Source: an uncultured Clostridia bacterium (lineage in GTDB: Bacteria > Bacillota > Clostridia > TANB77 > CAG-508). Taken from it: a stretch of 51,057 nucleotides of DNA. The number at the start of each line of letters is the position of its first letter. Position 1 is the stretch's first letter. The stretch covers positions 1 to 51,057 of the forward strand of contig CAKPGU010000013.1 of the NCBI GenBank assembly GCA_934155265.1, written 5' to 3'. This document shows positions 40,153-50,203 of the stretch, in pieces. A program made the translations under genes and the position numbers. Below the pieces are notes generated by a model. That model had not been told where the DNA came from and did no database searches. It saw only the letters and a program-made list of their open reading frames with translations.

Positions 40153-42435
40153 ATGGCGACTAGCTTTGGAGGAACAGTAAAGTTAACAGGTGAAAGTGAA
40201 TATAGAAAAGCATTAAGAGATATTACTTCAAATTTAAAAGAAGTTTCTAGTGAACTTAAATTGACAACTACACAATTCAGTGCAGGTGATAAAACTATCA
40301 AAGAAACAAAAACTTCATATTCAAATATGAATAACACTATTCAACAGCAAAAAGCAAAGGTAACAGAATTAAAGACAATTATAGCTCAGATGTCTAAAGA
40401 ATATAAAGATCATCAAGATAAATTAGTACAGGTAGAACAACAATATGGGAGAAATAGTGAAAAAGCATCTGAGTATCGAACTAAATTAGGAAATACAGAA
40501 AATCAATTAAGAACTTTTAAAGCACAACTTAATAATACTGAAACTCAATTAATACAAATGGAAAATGCAACAGGCAAAAGCAATAAAGAACTCAAAGATA
40601 TGAAAGATGGTTTAGATGATGCTGGACAAGGTGCAATAAAATTTGGTGATTTACTAAAAGCAAATGTATTAAGTGAAGCTATAGTTGGTGGTGTTAAAGC
40701 TTTAGGAAATGCAGTAAAAGAAATTGGGAGTGCTTTACTTGGAGTTGGAAAAGAAGCATTAAATAGTTATGCAGATTATGAACAATTAATCGGTGGAGTT
40801 GAAACATTATTTAAAGATAGTTCTGGAACTGTTGAGGATTATGCAAATAATGCGTATAAAACAGCAGGGTTATCAGCAAATGAGTACATGGAAACAATAA
40901 CAGGATTTAGTGCAAGTTTATTACAGTCATTAAATGGAGATACGGCAAAAGTAGCAGAAGTTGGGAATATGGCTGTAACAGATATGGCTGATAATGCAAA
41001 TAAAATGGGTACTGATATGACAAGTATTCAAAATGCGTATCAAGGTTTTGCAAAACAAAACTACACAATGCTTGATAACTTAAAACTTGGATATGGTGGA
41101 ACAAAAGAAGAAATGCAAAGGCTATTAAAAGATGCACAAAAAGTTACAGGTGTTAAATATGACATAAGTAATTTAAATGATGTTTATCAAGCTATTCATG
41201 TTATACAAGGCGAGTTAGGAGTTACAGGGACAACTGCAAAAGAAGCTAGCACAACAATTCAAGGATCAGTCGCTTCAATGAAATCTGCATGGCAAAACAT
41301 GTTGACAGGAATTGCTGATGATAATGCACCATTTGATGATTTAATTAATAATTTGATAGATAGTGTTACTACAGCTAGCGAAAATATTTTACCACGTGTA
41401 AAAGTAATTATGGAAGGTATATCTACTTTTATTTTAAGTTTAGGACAAATGCTAACTAATCATTTGCCAGAGATATTGGATACAGGTGTACAAATAGTAA
41501 ATACTTTAATGCAAGGAATTATAACAAATTTGCCAGCAGTCATGGAAAGTGCAAATCAAATAATAAGTACATTAGCAAGTACTTTGGTTGAACTGTTGCC
41601 ACAAATTATTGATGGAGGAATACAGATAATCGTTGCACTAACACAAGGACTTGCAGAACAATTGCCGGAATTGGTTCCTCAAATTGTCGAAACAGTTATT
41701 ACAATAACTAATTCATTGTTGGATAATATTGATATGATAATTGATGCAGGAATCCAACTTTTAATAGGGTTAGCTGATGGGTTAATGAATGCTTTACCAC
41801 AGCTAATAGAAAAAGCACCAGAAATAATAGAAAAATTGGTGCAAGCAATAACTAATAATTTACCTAAAATCATTCAAGCAGGTGTTACTTTAATTATAAA
41901 AATGGGGGAAGGTCTAATTAAAGCTGTACCTCAATTGGTTAGTAAAATACCTCAGATTATAACATCATTAGTGAAAGGATTTGCAAATTTTGACTCAAAT
42001 ATGAAAGATGTGGGAAAGAATCTTGTTTCAGGAATTTGGGAAGGAATTAAAAATGCAAAAGATTGGTTGTTGGGAAAAGCAAAAGAATGGTGTGGAAGTG
42101 TCTTGGATGGAATTAAAGGATTTTTTGGAATACATTCACCTTCAAAAGTATTTAGAGACGAAATAGGAACTAATTTAGCTTTGGGACTAGGAGAAGGTTT
42201 TTCAAATACAATGAAGGATGTATCTACAGAAATGAAAACAGCAATTCCTGCTGAATTTGATGTAACCTCTACAATAAATAGAACTGATACATCAAATAAG
42301 TTGACATTAGAAAATATGACAAGTGCTTTTGTAACAGCCATTAAGAAAATGAATGCACAAATAATAATAGATAAGGATGTTGCTGGCAGATTTGTAATAA
42401 CTACTGTAAATGGCGAACTTGGAGAAGTAATGTAG
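40153..42435 (+). CDS. Tape measure protein
   Basis: The 760-aa protein sets tail length. It has an N-terminal coiled coil (residues about 20-165), a TMP core with YADYEQLIGGVETLFKDSSG and the repeated hydrophobic PxI/LP-type segments (about 430-640: LPEILDTGVQIVNTLMQGI and relatives every 35-40 residues), and a C-terminal FFGIHSPSKVFRDEIG motif common to Firmicute tape measures. GAAGGTG precedes the ATG. Confidence 0.95.
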   Translation: MATSFGGTVKLTGESEYRKALRDITSNLKEVSSELKLTTTQFSAGDKTIKETKTSYSNMNNTIQQQKAKVTELKTIIAQMSKEYKDHQDKLVQVEQQYGRNSEKASEYRTKLGNTENQLRTFKAQLNNTETQLIQMENATGKSNKELKDMKDGLDDAGQGAIKFGDLLKANVLSEAIVGGVKALGNAVKEIGSALLGVGKEALNSYADYEQLIGGVETLFKDSSGTVEDYANNAYKTAGLSANEYMETITGFSASLLQSLNGDTAKVAEVGNMAVTDMADNANKMGTDMTSIQNAYQGFAKQNYTMLDNLKLGYGGTKEEMQRLLKDAQKVTGVKYDISNLNDVYQAIHVIQGELGVTGTTAKEASTTIQGSVASMKSAWQNMLTGIADDNAPFDDLINNLIDSVTTASENILPRVKVIMEGISTFILSLGQMLTNHLPEILDTGVQIVNTLMQGIITNLPAVMESANQIISTLASTLVELLPQIIDGGIQIIVALTQGLAEQLPELVPQIVETVITITNSLLDNIDMIIDAGIQLLIGLADGLMNALPQLIEKAPEIIEKLVQAITNNLPKIIQAGVTLIIKMGEGLIKAVPQLVSKIPQIITSLVKGFANFDSNMKDVGKNLVSGIWEGIKNAKDWLLGKAKEWCGSVLDGIKGFFGIHSPSKVFRDEIGTNLALGLGEGFSNTMKDVSTEMKTAIPAEFDVTSTINRTDTSNKLTLENMTSAFVTAIKKMNAQIIIDKDVAGRFVITTVNGELGEVM

Positions 42436-42449
42436 AAGGAGATGAAAAA

Positions 42450-43302
42450 ATGAGAGTTAGAAGGTTCTTAATAGAAAATGAAAAAGGACAACAGTTTAGG
42501 CTGGACAATTTAAAAGAAGGATGTTTTCTTATATCTCCTTCTGATTTAGGATATTCATACAGTATTGATTTTGTCCAATTAGGACATGATTTTATTGAAA
42601 ATAATAGAAAAATAGAGCAAAAGAAACCAAGCGGAACATTATATTTTAAATCATATGACAAAGTAAAAGAATTTTGCGACTTTGTAGAAAGTTCTCAAAA
42701 GTTAAAATGGATTTATATTATTCCATTCGAAAACGAAGAAAAAATATATTATAGAGATGTTAGCATTATCAAGTTAGACAAAACAGAAAAAACAGGAAGA
42801 TGGTTGGCTTGTCCGGCAGTGTTTGCTGGGCTTTCTTTGTGGTATGAACAAAATGAAACTATATTCAAAATAGAAACATATGAAGATGAAATGAGGTACA
42901 ATTACAGATGGAATAGTAGATATATAGACTATAACACAAGAGCAATTCAGTTTAATAATAAAGGACATGTAGAAGCACCGTTTCAAGTGGAAATAGATGG
43001 TTTTGTTCAAAATCCAACAATTTCTGTTTTTGTTGATAATGAAGAATATGCTAGTATAAAAATTCCAATCACAATAAATGAATTTGAAAAGTTCTTATAT
43101 TCAAGCAAAGCGGGTGAGATTTATATACAGAAACAAAATACTGATGGAACAAAGGAAAATTTATGGAAAAATGATTATATAGATATAAAGAAACAAAATG
43201 TTTTTAAATTGCCAATACGGGGTGTCAGAAATAAGATTAACAGCAGATGACGATGTATTAAATGCAAAATTAACAATATTTCCGCAGTACAAGGTGGTGT
43301 AG
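42450..43302 (+). pseudogene. Distal tail protein (Dit-like) with +1 frame break near its end
   Basis: The first 256 residues (RRFLIENEKGQQFRLDN, YSIDFVQLGHDFIENNRK, GFVQNPTISVFVDNEEYASI) are Dit-like, the hub that joins tube and baseplate. At 43218-43220 the zero frame has CGG; skipping one base gives GVSEIRLTADDDVLNAKLT and ends YKVV at 43302, 3 bases before the next gene, the expected C-terminus. In frame zero the end is instead GVRNKINSR at 43250. Confidence 0.8.
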
Positions 43303-43304
43303 AT

Positions 43305-44540
43305 ATGAGTGTGAAAGTAACATTTGATAGTAAAGAATATGAATTAATCTACAATGAACAAAGTGAACTATATGAAATAGAGCTAGAAGCACCGAAAATT
43401 GGTGGAGTATATAATGCAGAAATAGCATTTAAAGATTCGATAGAAAACATTGAAACATCAATAAAAAAGATTCAAATATGGGCAAAAGAAAAGAATACTA
43501 ATGTATCACAAGAAACTTTAGTGTATTTTTTAGACAAGACAGATTTAGAAATAAAAGATGTTGTTGAATTTGAAGATTATGAGTATGTAATAGATGAAGA
43601 AACAAACAAGAATACAATTTTTAAAATAATAAAAAAAGTAAATGCAGAAAATGATGACATTGTTATTTTACAAAGAAATGGGAAAATAGACTATTTAGGA
43701 ATTGTTGAAGATATATCTAATGTTGATGGTGATTTAGAAAGAAAAGTAACATTAAAATATATTTCTAATAAATTTGATAGAAAGATAATCTTATCAAATG
43801 AGAATTTAATAAACGAAAAAGGGATTGAGGATTTTATTGCAAAAGAAATATACGACAATTTTACCAATTCGGACGATGAACTATTAAATTATAAATGGCT
43901 AGATGTAGAAGTAAAAACACATACAAAAATACAAAAATCTGTAGATAACGAAAATGGTATTTATAATTTTCATACATTTATAACTAACTGTACTCAAAAT
44001 TACAACATTATATTAGATTTTACTTATGATCAAGGAAGAATAAAATTAACAATATATAAACAAGATGCAGAAACACAATTAATAGATACAACAATACCAG
44101 ATATAAGTAATTATATAGAAAAATTTGAAGCAAGTGTTACAGCAAAAGTTATAGTAAAAACAGATACAGACGTACAAACTTGGTATTTATTAAGTGATAG
44201 AACTACAACACAAAATAAAGATGATTTAAACAGAGCAATTGGTAAGGTTGAAACAGTATACACTGCAAAATCAGAAGATGCAAGACAAACAGCACTAGAT
44301 AAGTTCAAGTCAAATACGTATAATCATTATATTTCATTTAAAATAAATAGAAATAGTAAATTATTTGATGTTGAAAAAATGAAAATTGGGACACCACTTA
44401 GTGTAAGAACTAACAACAATATAATATTAGATACATATATTTCAGCTATAAAAGACGACGGAAGTAATTTTATTGAAGTAACATGCGGAAATATGAGAAT
44501 TAATTTTATAGATAAAATATTAAAAGAAAGGAACAAATAA
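43305..44540 (+). CDS. Tail-associated protein (Gp37/Tal-like)
   Basis: The 411-aa protein begins with an Ig-like beta domain (residues 1-65) and continues as the gp37-type baseplate protein (IVILQRNGKIDYLGIVEDIS, RKIILSNENLI, MKIGTPLSVRTNNNIILDTYIS). It would form the central tail tip below Dit. GTGGTGTAG-type sequence precedes the ATG, 2 bases after the restored Dit end. Confidence 0.8.
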   Translation: MSVKVTFDSKEYELIYNEQSELYEIELEAPKIGGVYNAEIAFKDSIENIETSIKKIQIWAKEKNTNVSQETLVYFLDKTDLEIKDVVEFEDYEYVIDEETNKNTIFKIIKKVNAENDDIVILQRNGKIDYLGIVEDISNVDGDLERKVTLKYISNKFDRKIILSNENLINEKGIEDFIAKEIYDNFTNSDDELLNYKWLDVEVKTHTKIQKSVDNENGIYNFHTFITNCTQNYNIILDFTYDQGRIKLTIYKQDAETQLIDTTIPDISNYIEKFEASVTAKVIVKTDTDVQTWYLLSDRTTTQNKDDLNRAIGKVETVYTAKSEDARQTALDKFKSNTYNHYISFKINRNSKLFDVEKMKIGTPLSVRTNNNIILDTYISAIKDDGSNFIEVTCGNMRINFIDKILKERNK

Positions 44541-44541
44541 A

Positions 44542-45745
44542 ATGATAAAAGGTTTTAGATTTACAAATCAACTTGCAAATGCAGAAGTAGACGCAAGAAT
44601 ACATCAAGAGTTCTTGAATAAAAATGATGGTATTTTTTACGGAATGGAATTAAGCTATACAAGCAATTCGATAACAGTTGCAGAGGGATTATGCGAAATC
44701 GCAGGTAGACCGGTTGCAGTTATAGATAATGAAACCGTGAATGCAGGAACAGACAACTTATATTGCTTATTAATATTAGAGATTGATTTATCAAAAGATT
44801 CAACAAAAGATGTATTCAATCAAGCTTCTTTTAAATTATTAACATCAAGTACAAGTTATCCGGCTGTAACACAACAAGATATTAATATGTATAACGGTTC
44901 AAATAATTTATATCAGTTAGAATTTGCAAGATTCAAGAGTGGAACAGGTGGAATTACCGAATTTAAAGATACTAGAAAATTTTTAAGTTTTAGTGGTATA
45001 TATGCACAAATAAAAGCAGATTGTGATGCTATTATAAATCAAATTAAGCAAGAACTTGAAAATGTAGAAGATGGTAGTTCATATCTATTAAAAAGTGGGG
45101 GAAAAATAGATGGAGATTTGGAAGTATCTAATAGTATTAAGTGTGATAATATTACTAATAATAGTCGGAAGTAAAGTAGTATACAATGATGCTATAGTAA
45201 TAGTAAGAGGAATACAAAATGTGACAGTTGAAGAAAATCAACCACTAGACTGCACTTTTAATATTGATTATCCGTCAGGATTTTCAAAAGATAATTGCAT
45301 AGTGTTAGCTATTGGTACAAGATATTCGGGCAATACGAAAGGATTTTCATTTGGCACTAGGGATAGTTATCAGAGTCCAGGTGCTTTGGTAGGAGCATCA
45401 TTTGGAAAAGCAGTAACTTTATTAGCAGATAAATTAGTTGCACATTTTTATTATGCATATGGAAATGCTAATCATAATGGAGCAAGCTATTCTATTGAAT
45501 ATGAAATAGTACTAATGAAGATACCAACCTATGCTGAAGGAACTGATTATAAATTAGGAGACGTGAATGGAGATGGGGATATAAATAGCGAAGATTTTAA
45601 CTTGCTTAATAATTATATGCAAGGAAATGCATCATTAACATTACAACAACTAAAGGCAGCAGATATAAATAAAGATGGCAAAATAGATGCAATGGACTCA
45701 TACAAATTACAGCAATATATAGCGAATGGAACTCCGTTCGAGTAG
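44542..45745 (+). pseudogene. Baseplate/tail protein with dockerin domain, +1 frame break
   Basis: Frame one (44542-45174) codes a baseplate-type beta protein (FRFTNQLANAEVDARIHQEF). At the zero-frame CGG (45166-45168) skipping one base restores GSKVVYNDAIVIVRGIQNV and continues to 45745. The C-terminal 65 residues are two dockerin type I repeats, GDVNGDGDINSEDFNLLNNYM and ADINKDGKIDAMDSYKLQQYI, with the calcium-binding Asp/Asn positions intact. The whole would be about 400 aa. Dockerins bind cohesins, so a docking or carbohydrate-surface role is possible. Confidence 0.75.
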
Positions 45746-45755
45746 GAGGCATTAA

Positions 45756-45920
45756 ATGTCAAAAATACAAGAAATAATAGTAGAGCCAAATCAAATTGTA
45801 GTAGGCTCTACTTTTAAATTGAAGGTAAGAGCAATAAATTATTTAACATATAAAGAAATGAAAACGAAGACTTATAAATATTTTAAAGATTATAAATATA
45901 AAGGCTTGAAAGGAGCTTAA
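45756..45920 (+). CDS. Small tail-region protein (54 aa)
   Basis: Short beta-to-basic peptide (IIVEPNQIVVGSTFKLKVRAINYLTYKE) common between tail fibre genes of Firmicute phages. AGGAGG precedes the ATG. Function unknown. Confidence 0.65.
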   Translation: MSKIQEIIVEPNQIVVGSTFKLKVRAINYLTYKEMKTKTYKYFKDYKYKGLKGA

Positions 45921-45921
45921 G

Positions 45922-48249
45922 ATGGCTAAAACAAGTAAAAATAATATATATTACAATGATGATGAGGATAGTATAGCAGATGTCTTAGCAGACATGAAAA
46001 AGCTTGCTGAAAGTACAGATGAGGCAATAGAAAATGCAAAATATAATGATAAGCAAATTAAACAAGACATAGCAACACTAAAAACAGACAATGAAAAAAA
46101 CAAAACTAACATAACAAACATAGAAAAAAAGAGTACTGAACAAGACAAGAGTATATCTAATAATACAAAGTCGATAGAAGAGTTGCAAGCAGAGAATAAA
46201 GCTTTAAAAGAAGAAAATAGGATAATTAAAGAGCAAATACCAGGTGCAGCAGCAAGTGGAAATTCAATTCATTTAGAAGATAGTTCCAATCTAGAAATGA
46301 ATTGGAAAATTAAAGATGGACATAGGCAAGAAACTAGAGAGGGGTATAATCTATTAGATACAAGCAACGTAGAAGAAAAAGAATATGATGGGGTTAGAGT
46401 TACAAGAAATAGTGATGGAAGCATTAAATTTAAAGGCGCTGCAACAAAAGATTTTGCTTTTACATATTCATTTGAAAAGGCATTAAATGGTACATACCAA
46501 GAAAGTATGCAAGTTATTGGAACAATAAATGATAGTACTGGTTTTATATCTTCTACAATTTGGAATGGTGGAACCAATTTATTTGGTGATTTAATGCTAA
46601 AGAGCAACAGCACACAAATTTTAAATAAAACATTTGCAGAAAACACAAATATAACACATGCAATGTTTTATGTTGCAACTGGTGCAGTTTTAGATTGTAC
46701 AATATATCCTTTGTTATATAAATTTGATGGGACGACTAAACCCTACGAACAATATGGTGCAATGCCAAGCCCAGACTATCCAAGTGAAATTGAAACAGTA
46801 GGAAGTAATGTAAACTTATTAAACAATACATTACAAAGTCAAACAATAAATGGATTAAAAGTAACAGTAAATACGGACAAGAGTGTAACGGTAGTAGGGA
46901 CAGCAACAGATGCGACACCATTAATATTTGACCAGTCGAAAGCAACGTTACCAGCAGGTACATATACAGTAAAGGATTGTGGTACATTTGTTGAAAGCGA
47001 AGAAAATCATGGAAGTTGGAACAGTGGAGAAACAAGAACTTTTACAGCAGAAGCAACATTAAGTGGTTCAGGTTTCTATAAGTATTATGGTTCTGGAGAA
47101 GAGGTAAATGTAACATTATATCCAAAAGTAGAAAAAGGCACAGTAGCAACACCACATTCACCACATGGAATTGGCAGTGTAAAAATAGATGTAGTAAATA
47201 AGAATTTATTTCCAAGTGTTAAAAGTCAATCAGTAGAAAGCAACGGTATAACGTTTTCATATAATGCAGATACACAAGAATTTCATGCCGAAGGAACTAC
47301 TACTTCAACAAATTTTTATTGCGATATGAGCTGTGGAGAAATGAATTTTCTAAAAGCAAATAAAAATTATATATTTAGTGTTAATAATTCTATACCTGAA
47401 AAATGTCTATTTCAAATAACAAGGGCAAATGTTGGAAACAATGGAGATATTCATGCTGGTGAAAAATCAGTAACAATAGTAAATTTAGATAAATATATAC
47501 CAAATTCAGTAATGCTGTATTCTTCTAATATTGAAATTGGAACAAAAATAGATTACACATTTAAAGTACAAATAGAAGAAAGAACAACAGCAACAGATAT
47601 AGTTGAACATCAATCTCAAACAGCAATAATGCCAATACAGCAAGAAATGCTAGAAGGAGACTATGTTACAGATGTAGAACACCATGAGTGGAAAAAAATA
47701 GTGTTGACAGGAAATGAAAATTGGATAAAAGGATATGAAGATGGTACTGAAAGAGAAAATCTTGGGTTTAGGGTAGAATTAGAAGAATTAAAACAGATTG
47801 ATAAGACTCAAAATTATGTTTTATGCGGTGCATTATGCAATTATCTAAAAGAAAGCTTGTTTTTTACAAATGATATTTCGAAAGAGGTCTGGGGAAATTT
47901 AAACACATTTGCTTTGTCTATGTCTGCACAATACACATTAGCTTTTAACATTGGAAACATTAATACAGTAGAAGAATTAAAAAATTTTTTGAACTCAAAG
48001 TACGAAGCAGGAACACCAGTAACAATATCTTATAAGCTAGCAACACCAATTGACTTAGAACTAACAGAAGAACAAAAAAGAGTACAAAATCAAAAGTTAT
48101 ACACATACAAAAACATAACAAATATAAGTGTAAGTGATGAATTATCAAGTATAGATGTAGAGTACAAGAAAGATCAAAATGCAGTAAATAAGAATTTTGA
48201 AAACAGATTAGCAGCACTAGAAACCGCTAGTACTAGTGAGGAGGCATAA
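45922..48249 (+). CDS. Tail fibre/receptor-binding protein with three repeat modules
   Basis: The 775-aa protein has an N-terminal coiled coil (residues 25-105), then three related beta-sandwich modules beginning near residues 141, 296 and 426. Each starts N-L-L/F and continues G-(V/L/I)-x-V/F-x-x-N-x-D-x-S/T and V/F-x-G-T/A-A/T-T. These look like carbohydrate-binding fibre modules. The C-terminus (LAALETASTSEEA) is coiled. AAAGGAG precedes the start. It would set host range. Confidence 0.8.
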   Translation: MAKTSKNNIYYNDDEDSIADVLADMKKLAESTDEAIENAKYNDKQIKQDIATLKTDNEKNKTNITNIEKKSTEQDKSISNNTKSIEELQAENKALKEENRIIKEQIPGAAASGNSIHLEDSSNLEMNWKIKDGHRQETREGYNLLDTSNVEEKEYDGVRVTRNSDGSIKFKGAATKDFAFTYSFEKALNGTYQESMQVIGTINDSTGFISSTIWNGGTNLFGDLMLKSNSTQILNKTFAENTNITHAMFYVATGAVLDCTIYPLLYKFDGTTKPYEQYGAMPSPDYPSEIETVGSNVNLLNNTLQSQTINGLKVTVNTDKSVTVVGTATDATPLIFDQSKATLPAGTYTVKDCGTFVESEENHGSWNSGETRTFTAEATLSGSGFYKYYGSGEEVNVTLYPKVEKGTVATPHSPHGIGSVKIDVVNKNLFPSVKSQSVESNGITFSYNADTQEFHAEGTTTSTNFYCDMSCGEMNFLKANKNYIFSVNNSIPEKCLFQITRANVGNNGDIHAGEKSVTIVNLDKYIPNSVMLYSSNIEIGTKIDYTFKVQIEERTTATDIVEHQSQTAIMPIQQEMLEGDYVTDVEHHEWKKIVLTGNENWIKGYEDGTERENLGFRVELEELKQIDKTQNYVLCGALCNYLKESLFFTNDISKEVWGNLNTFALSMSAQYTLAFNIGNINTVEELKNFLNSKYEAGTPVTISYKLATPIDLELTEEQKRVQNQKLYTYKNITNISVSDELSSIDVEYKKDQNAVNKNFENRLAALETASTSEEA

Positions 48250-48252
48250 TAA

Positions 48253-48564
48253 ATGTGGGAGTTTATATTAGAATATTGGCTACAAGAACTCTTTGCTGTA
48301 ATCTGCATGTTAATAGTGTATTTATTTAAAAAGATAGCAAGATTGTGGAAAAGACAACAGGCAATTGAGAGTGGTGTACAAGCTCTTTTAAGAAATGAAT
48401 TAATAAGAAGATACAGAGAATATGAAAGTAAAGGTGAGATTTCCATTTTAGATCAGGAGAATATAACACATATGTACGAAGAATATAAAAATTTAGGTGG
48501 AAATGGAACTGTAAAGAAATTATATGACGAAATGTTAGAACTACATATAAAAGTAGTAAAGTAA
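48253..48564 (+). CDS. Lysis-module membrane protein (103 aa)
   Basis: One N-terminal membrane helix (LFAVICMLIVYLFKKIARLW) followed by a charged helical domain (RYREYESKGEISILDQENITHMYEEY, LYDEMLELHIK). Proteins of this shape stand beside holins in Firmicute phages and may be holin or antiholin partners. GAGGAGG precedes the start. Confidence 0.65.
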   Translation: MWEFILEYWLQELFAVICMLIVYLFKKIARLWKRQQAIESGVQALLRNELIRRYREYESKGEISILDQENITHMYEEYKNLGGNGTVKKLYDEMLELHIKVVK

Positions 48565-48579
48565 AAAGGAGTGATTAAC

Positions 48580-48777
48580 ATGGAAAAAATAAAGAAAATA
48601 GCAAAATACACAATAAATATATTAGCAATAGTAAGTGCATTAGTTGCAGGAATAAATGCTGTAGACGGAATAACAATACCACACGCAATACAGATAGTAC
48701 AAGTTATAGCCGTTGTAAACGGAGTTATAAGTACGTACCTTTTGGGACAAAAAGCAGTAAATAGCAAGGAGGAATAA
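48580..48777 (+). CDS. Phage holin (65 aa)
   Basis: Two short hydrophobic segments (INILAIVSALVAGINAV and HAIQIVQVIAVVNGVISTYLLG) and a charged tail, a class II holin shape. Holins open the membrane for the amidase. The ATG at 48580 follows AAAAGGAG by nine bases; GTG at 48571 is too close to that site. Confidence 0.75.
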   Translation: MEKIKKIAKYTINILAIVSALVAGINAVDGITIPHAIQIVQVIAVVNGVISTYLLGQKAVNSKEE

Positions 48778-48781
48778 ACTC

Positions 48782-48913
48782 ATGGAAGAAGATAACATAC
48801 AAATAGAAACTGTAGAATTTAAAGAAGAACTATACCAAAAGAACATATCAGAAAACGATTTTTCTGGAAGTGAAACAGACGGAATAGGAGATGATGACAA
48901 TGCAAATAACTAA
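48782..48913 (+). CDS. Small acidic protein between holin and amidase (43 aa)
   Basis: Acidic, disordered-looking peptide whose ribosome site is GCAAGGAGG; its end overlaps the amidase start in another frame. Function unknown. Confidence 0.5.
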   Translation: MEEDNIQIETVEFKEELYQKNISENDFSGSETDGIGDDDNANN

Positions 48914-49631
48914 GATATTAGTGCCAGAGAGCAAATATTCAATAAAATGTCCGTTTGAAATGAATCCGGAATTTATCGTAATACATAATACAGCAAATGA
49001 TGCTTCTGCAATGTCAGAAATATCCTATATGATAGGAAATAACAATAAAGTATCATATCACTGTGCAATAGATAATTATAGAGTTGTGCAAGGTGTAGAA
49101 TTTAATAGAAGCACTTGGAATGCAGGAGATGGAAGAAACGGAAATGGTAACAGAAAAGGAATATCTCTTGAAATCTGCTATTCTAGATCAGGTGGAGAAC
49201 AATTTGAAGAAGCTGAGAAGTTAGCTGCAGAATATACAGCATATTTATTGAAACAATTCGGCTGGGGAATAGATAAAGTAAAGAAACATCAAGATTTTTC
49301 AAACAAATATTGCCCACACAGGACATTGGATATGGGTTGGCAAAGATTTTTAGATATGGTTAGTTCTTATCTAGAAGATAAACCTGTTGAAAATGAAAAT
49401 AAAAATATAGAAAGTGGAAGTGATGAACCAGTGAGAACATATCAAAATGGAAGTACAACTGAAAATGTTTATGCAGATACAGCTTGTACTAAAAAAATAG
49501 GAAGTTTAAGTCAAAGAGAAGCTTGCGATTGCTTTGGAATATTTAATAACAGAGCAATGGTAAGATACAATGTAAGTGGAACTTCAAACTACAAAATAGG
49601 TTTCTGCAAATGGCTTGGAGGAGTAAAATAA
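48900..49631 (+). CDS. Endolysin: N-acetylmuramoyl-L-alanine amidase
   Basis: The 243-aa enzyme cleaves the amide between MurNAc and the stem peptide. The amidase_2 domain (residues 1-160) has FIVIHNTANDASA, VSYHCAIDN, and KKHQDFSNKYCPHRTL with the His and Cys zinc ligands. The last 60 residues are an SH3-like wall-binding domain (VRTYQNGSTTENVYADTACTKK). The ATG at 48900 has TAGGAG nine bases upstream, better than ATGs at 48891 and 48894. Confidence 0.95.
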   Translation: MQITKILVPESKYSIKCPFEMNPEFIVIHNTANDASAMSEISYMIGNNNKVSYHCAIDNYRVVQGVEFNRSTWNAGDGRNGNGNRKGISLEICYSRSGGEQFEEAEKLAAEYTAYLLKQFGWGIDKVKKHQDFSNKYCPHRTLDMGWQRFLDMVSSYLEDKPVENENKNIESGSDEPVRTYQNGSTTENVYADTACTKKIGSLSQREACDCFGIFNNRAMVRYNVSGTSNYKIGFCKWLGGVK

Positions 49632-49635
49632 TATA

Positions 49636-49674
49636 AAAAGAGACAGGTTAGAACAAATCTAGCTTGTCTCTTTT
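49636..49674 (+). terminator. Terminator of the late operon
   Basis: AAAAGAGACA pairs with TGTCTCTTTT, extended by G-U pairs, and is followed by a T-rich run. It probably also stops the leftward operon. Confidence 0.85.
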
Positions 49675-49730
49675 CTTTTTATGTTGTAATGTAGTATATT
49701 ATACTACCAAGTTATAAAATTTCAATAGAT

Positions 49731-50192
49731 TTATTTATATTTCTCTAAAATCGGTTTGAAGTATTTTTCTTCTAATTCTTTACGATATTTAATTGCATCA
49801 TCTTTGTTTTTAAAAGCTTTTTTATGTATTTTCTTTTGAAATGATAGAGAAGCAATCCACTTATTTTTTGAAGAACACCAGTGGACCCCACGAACACCAC
49901 TTTGACTGTTGGCATTTGCTTTTTGTTTTGTGATCAAGTCTATATTAGTATTCTCTTTAAATTGTCTGTTATGTAATTTGTTCATAGAATATTTTTGTCT
50001 TTCTTTTTGATAACAACCACAACTAACAGCTAAACTATTTACAAGTCTTTTTGAGCTTATTTCAACAATGTTACCACAATCACATTTACATTGCCAAACA
50101 ATCGAACCTCCATCAGCACGATTGTCTGTTTCTCTTAACACGAGTAATTTACCAAATCTTTTACCTTTTAAATCATTTTTGTTATATTTCAT
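49731..50192 (-). CDS. AP2-domain/zinc-ribbon phage DNA-binding protein (153 aa)
   Basis: The N-terminal half has FGKLLVLRETD, WQCKCDCGNIVEISSKRLVNSLAVSCGCY with four to five cysteines; the C-terminal half is an AP2-like domain (SGVRGVHWCSSKNKWIASL...KKAFKNKDDAIKYRKELE). Such proteins are common in Firmicute phages and related to homing HNH proteins without the nuclease part. The ATG at 50192 (minus strand) follows GGAG by six bases. Confidence 0.8.
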   Translation of the reverse strand: MKYNKNDLKGKRFGKLLVLRETDNRADGGSIVWQCKCDCGNIVEISSKRLVNSLAVSCGCYQKERQKYSMNKLHNRQFKENTNIDLITKQKANANSQSGVRGVHWCSSKNKWIASLSFQKKIHKKAFKNKDDAIKYRKELEEKYFKPILEKYK

Positions 50193-50203
50193 AACTAACT
50201 CCA

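Noticed and set aside
45110..45745. Separate secreted dockerin protein beginning with a signal-like helix (EIWKYLIVLSVIILLIIVG)
   Set aside because: The apparent hydrophobic start is an out-of-frame reading of the preceding tail gene; removing one base joins both parts into a coherent tail protein.
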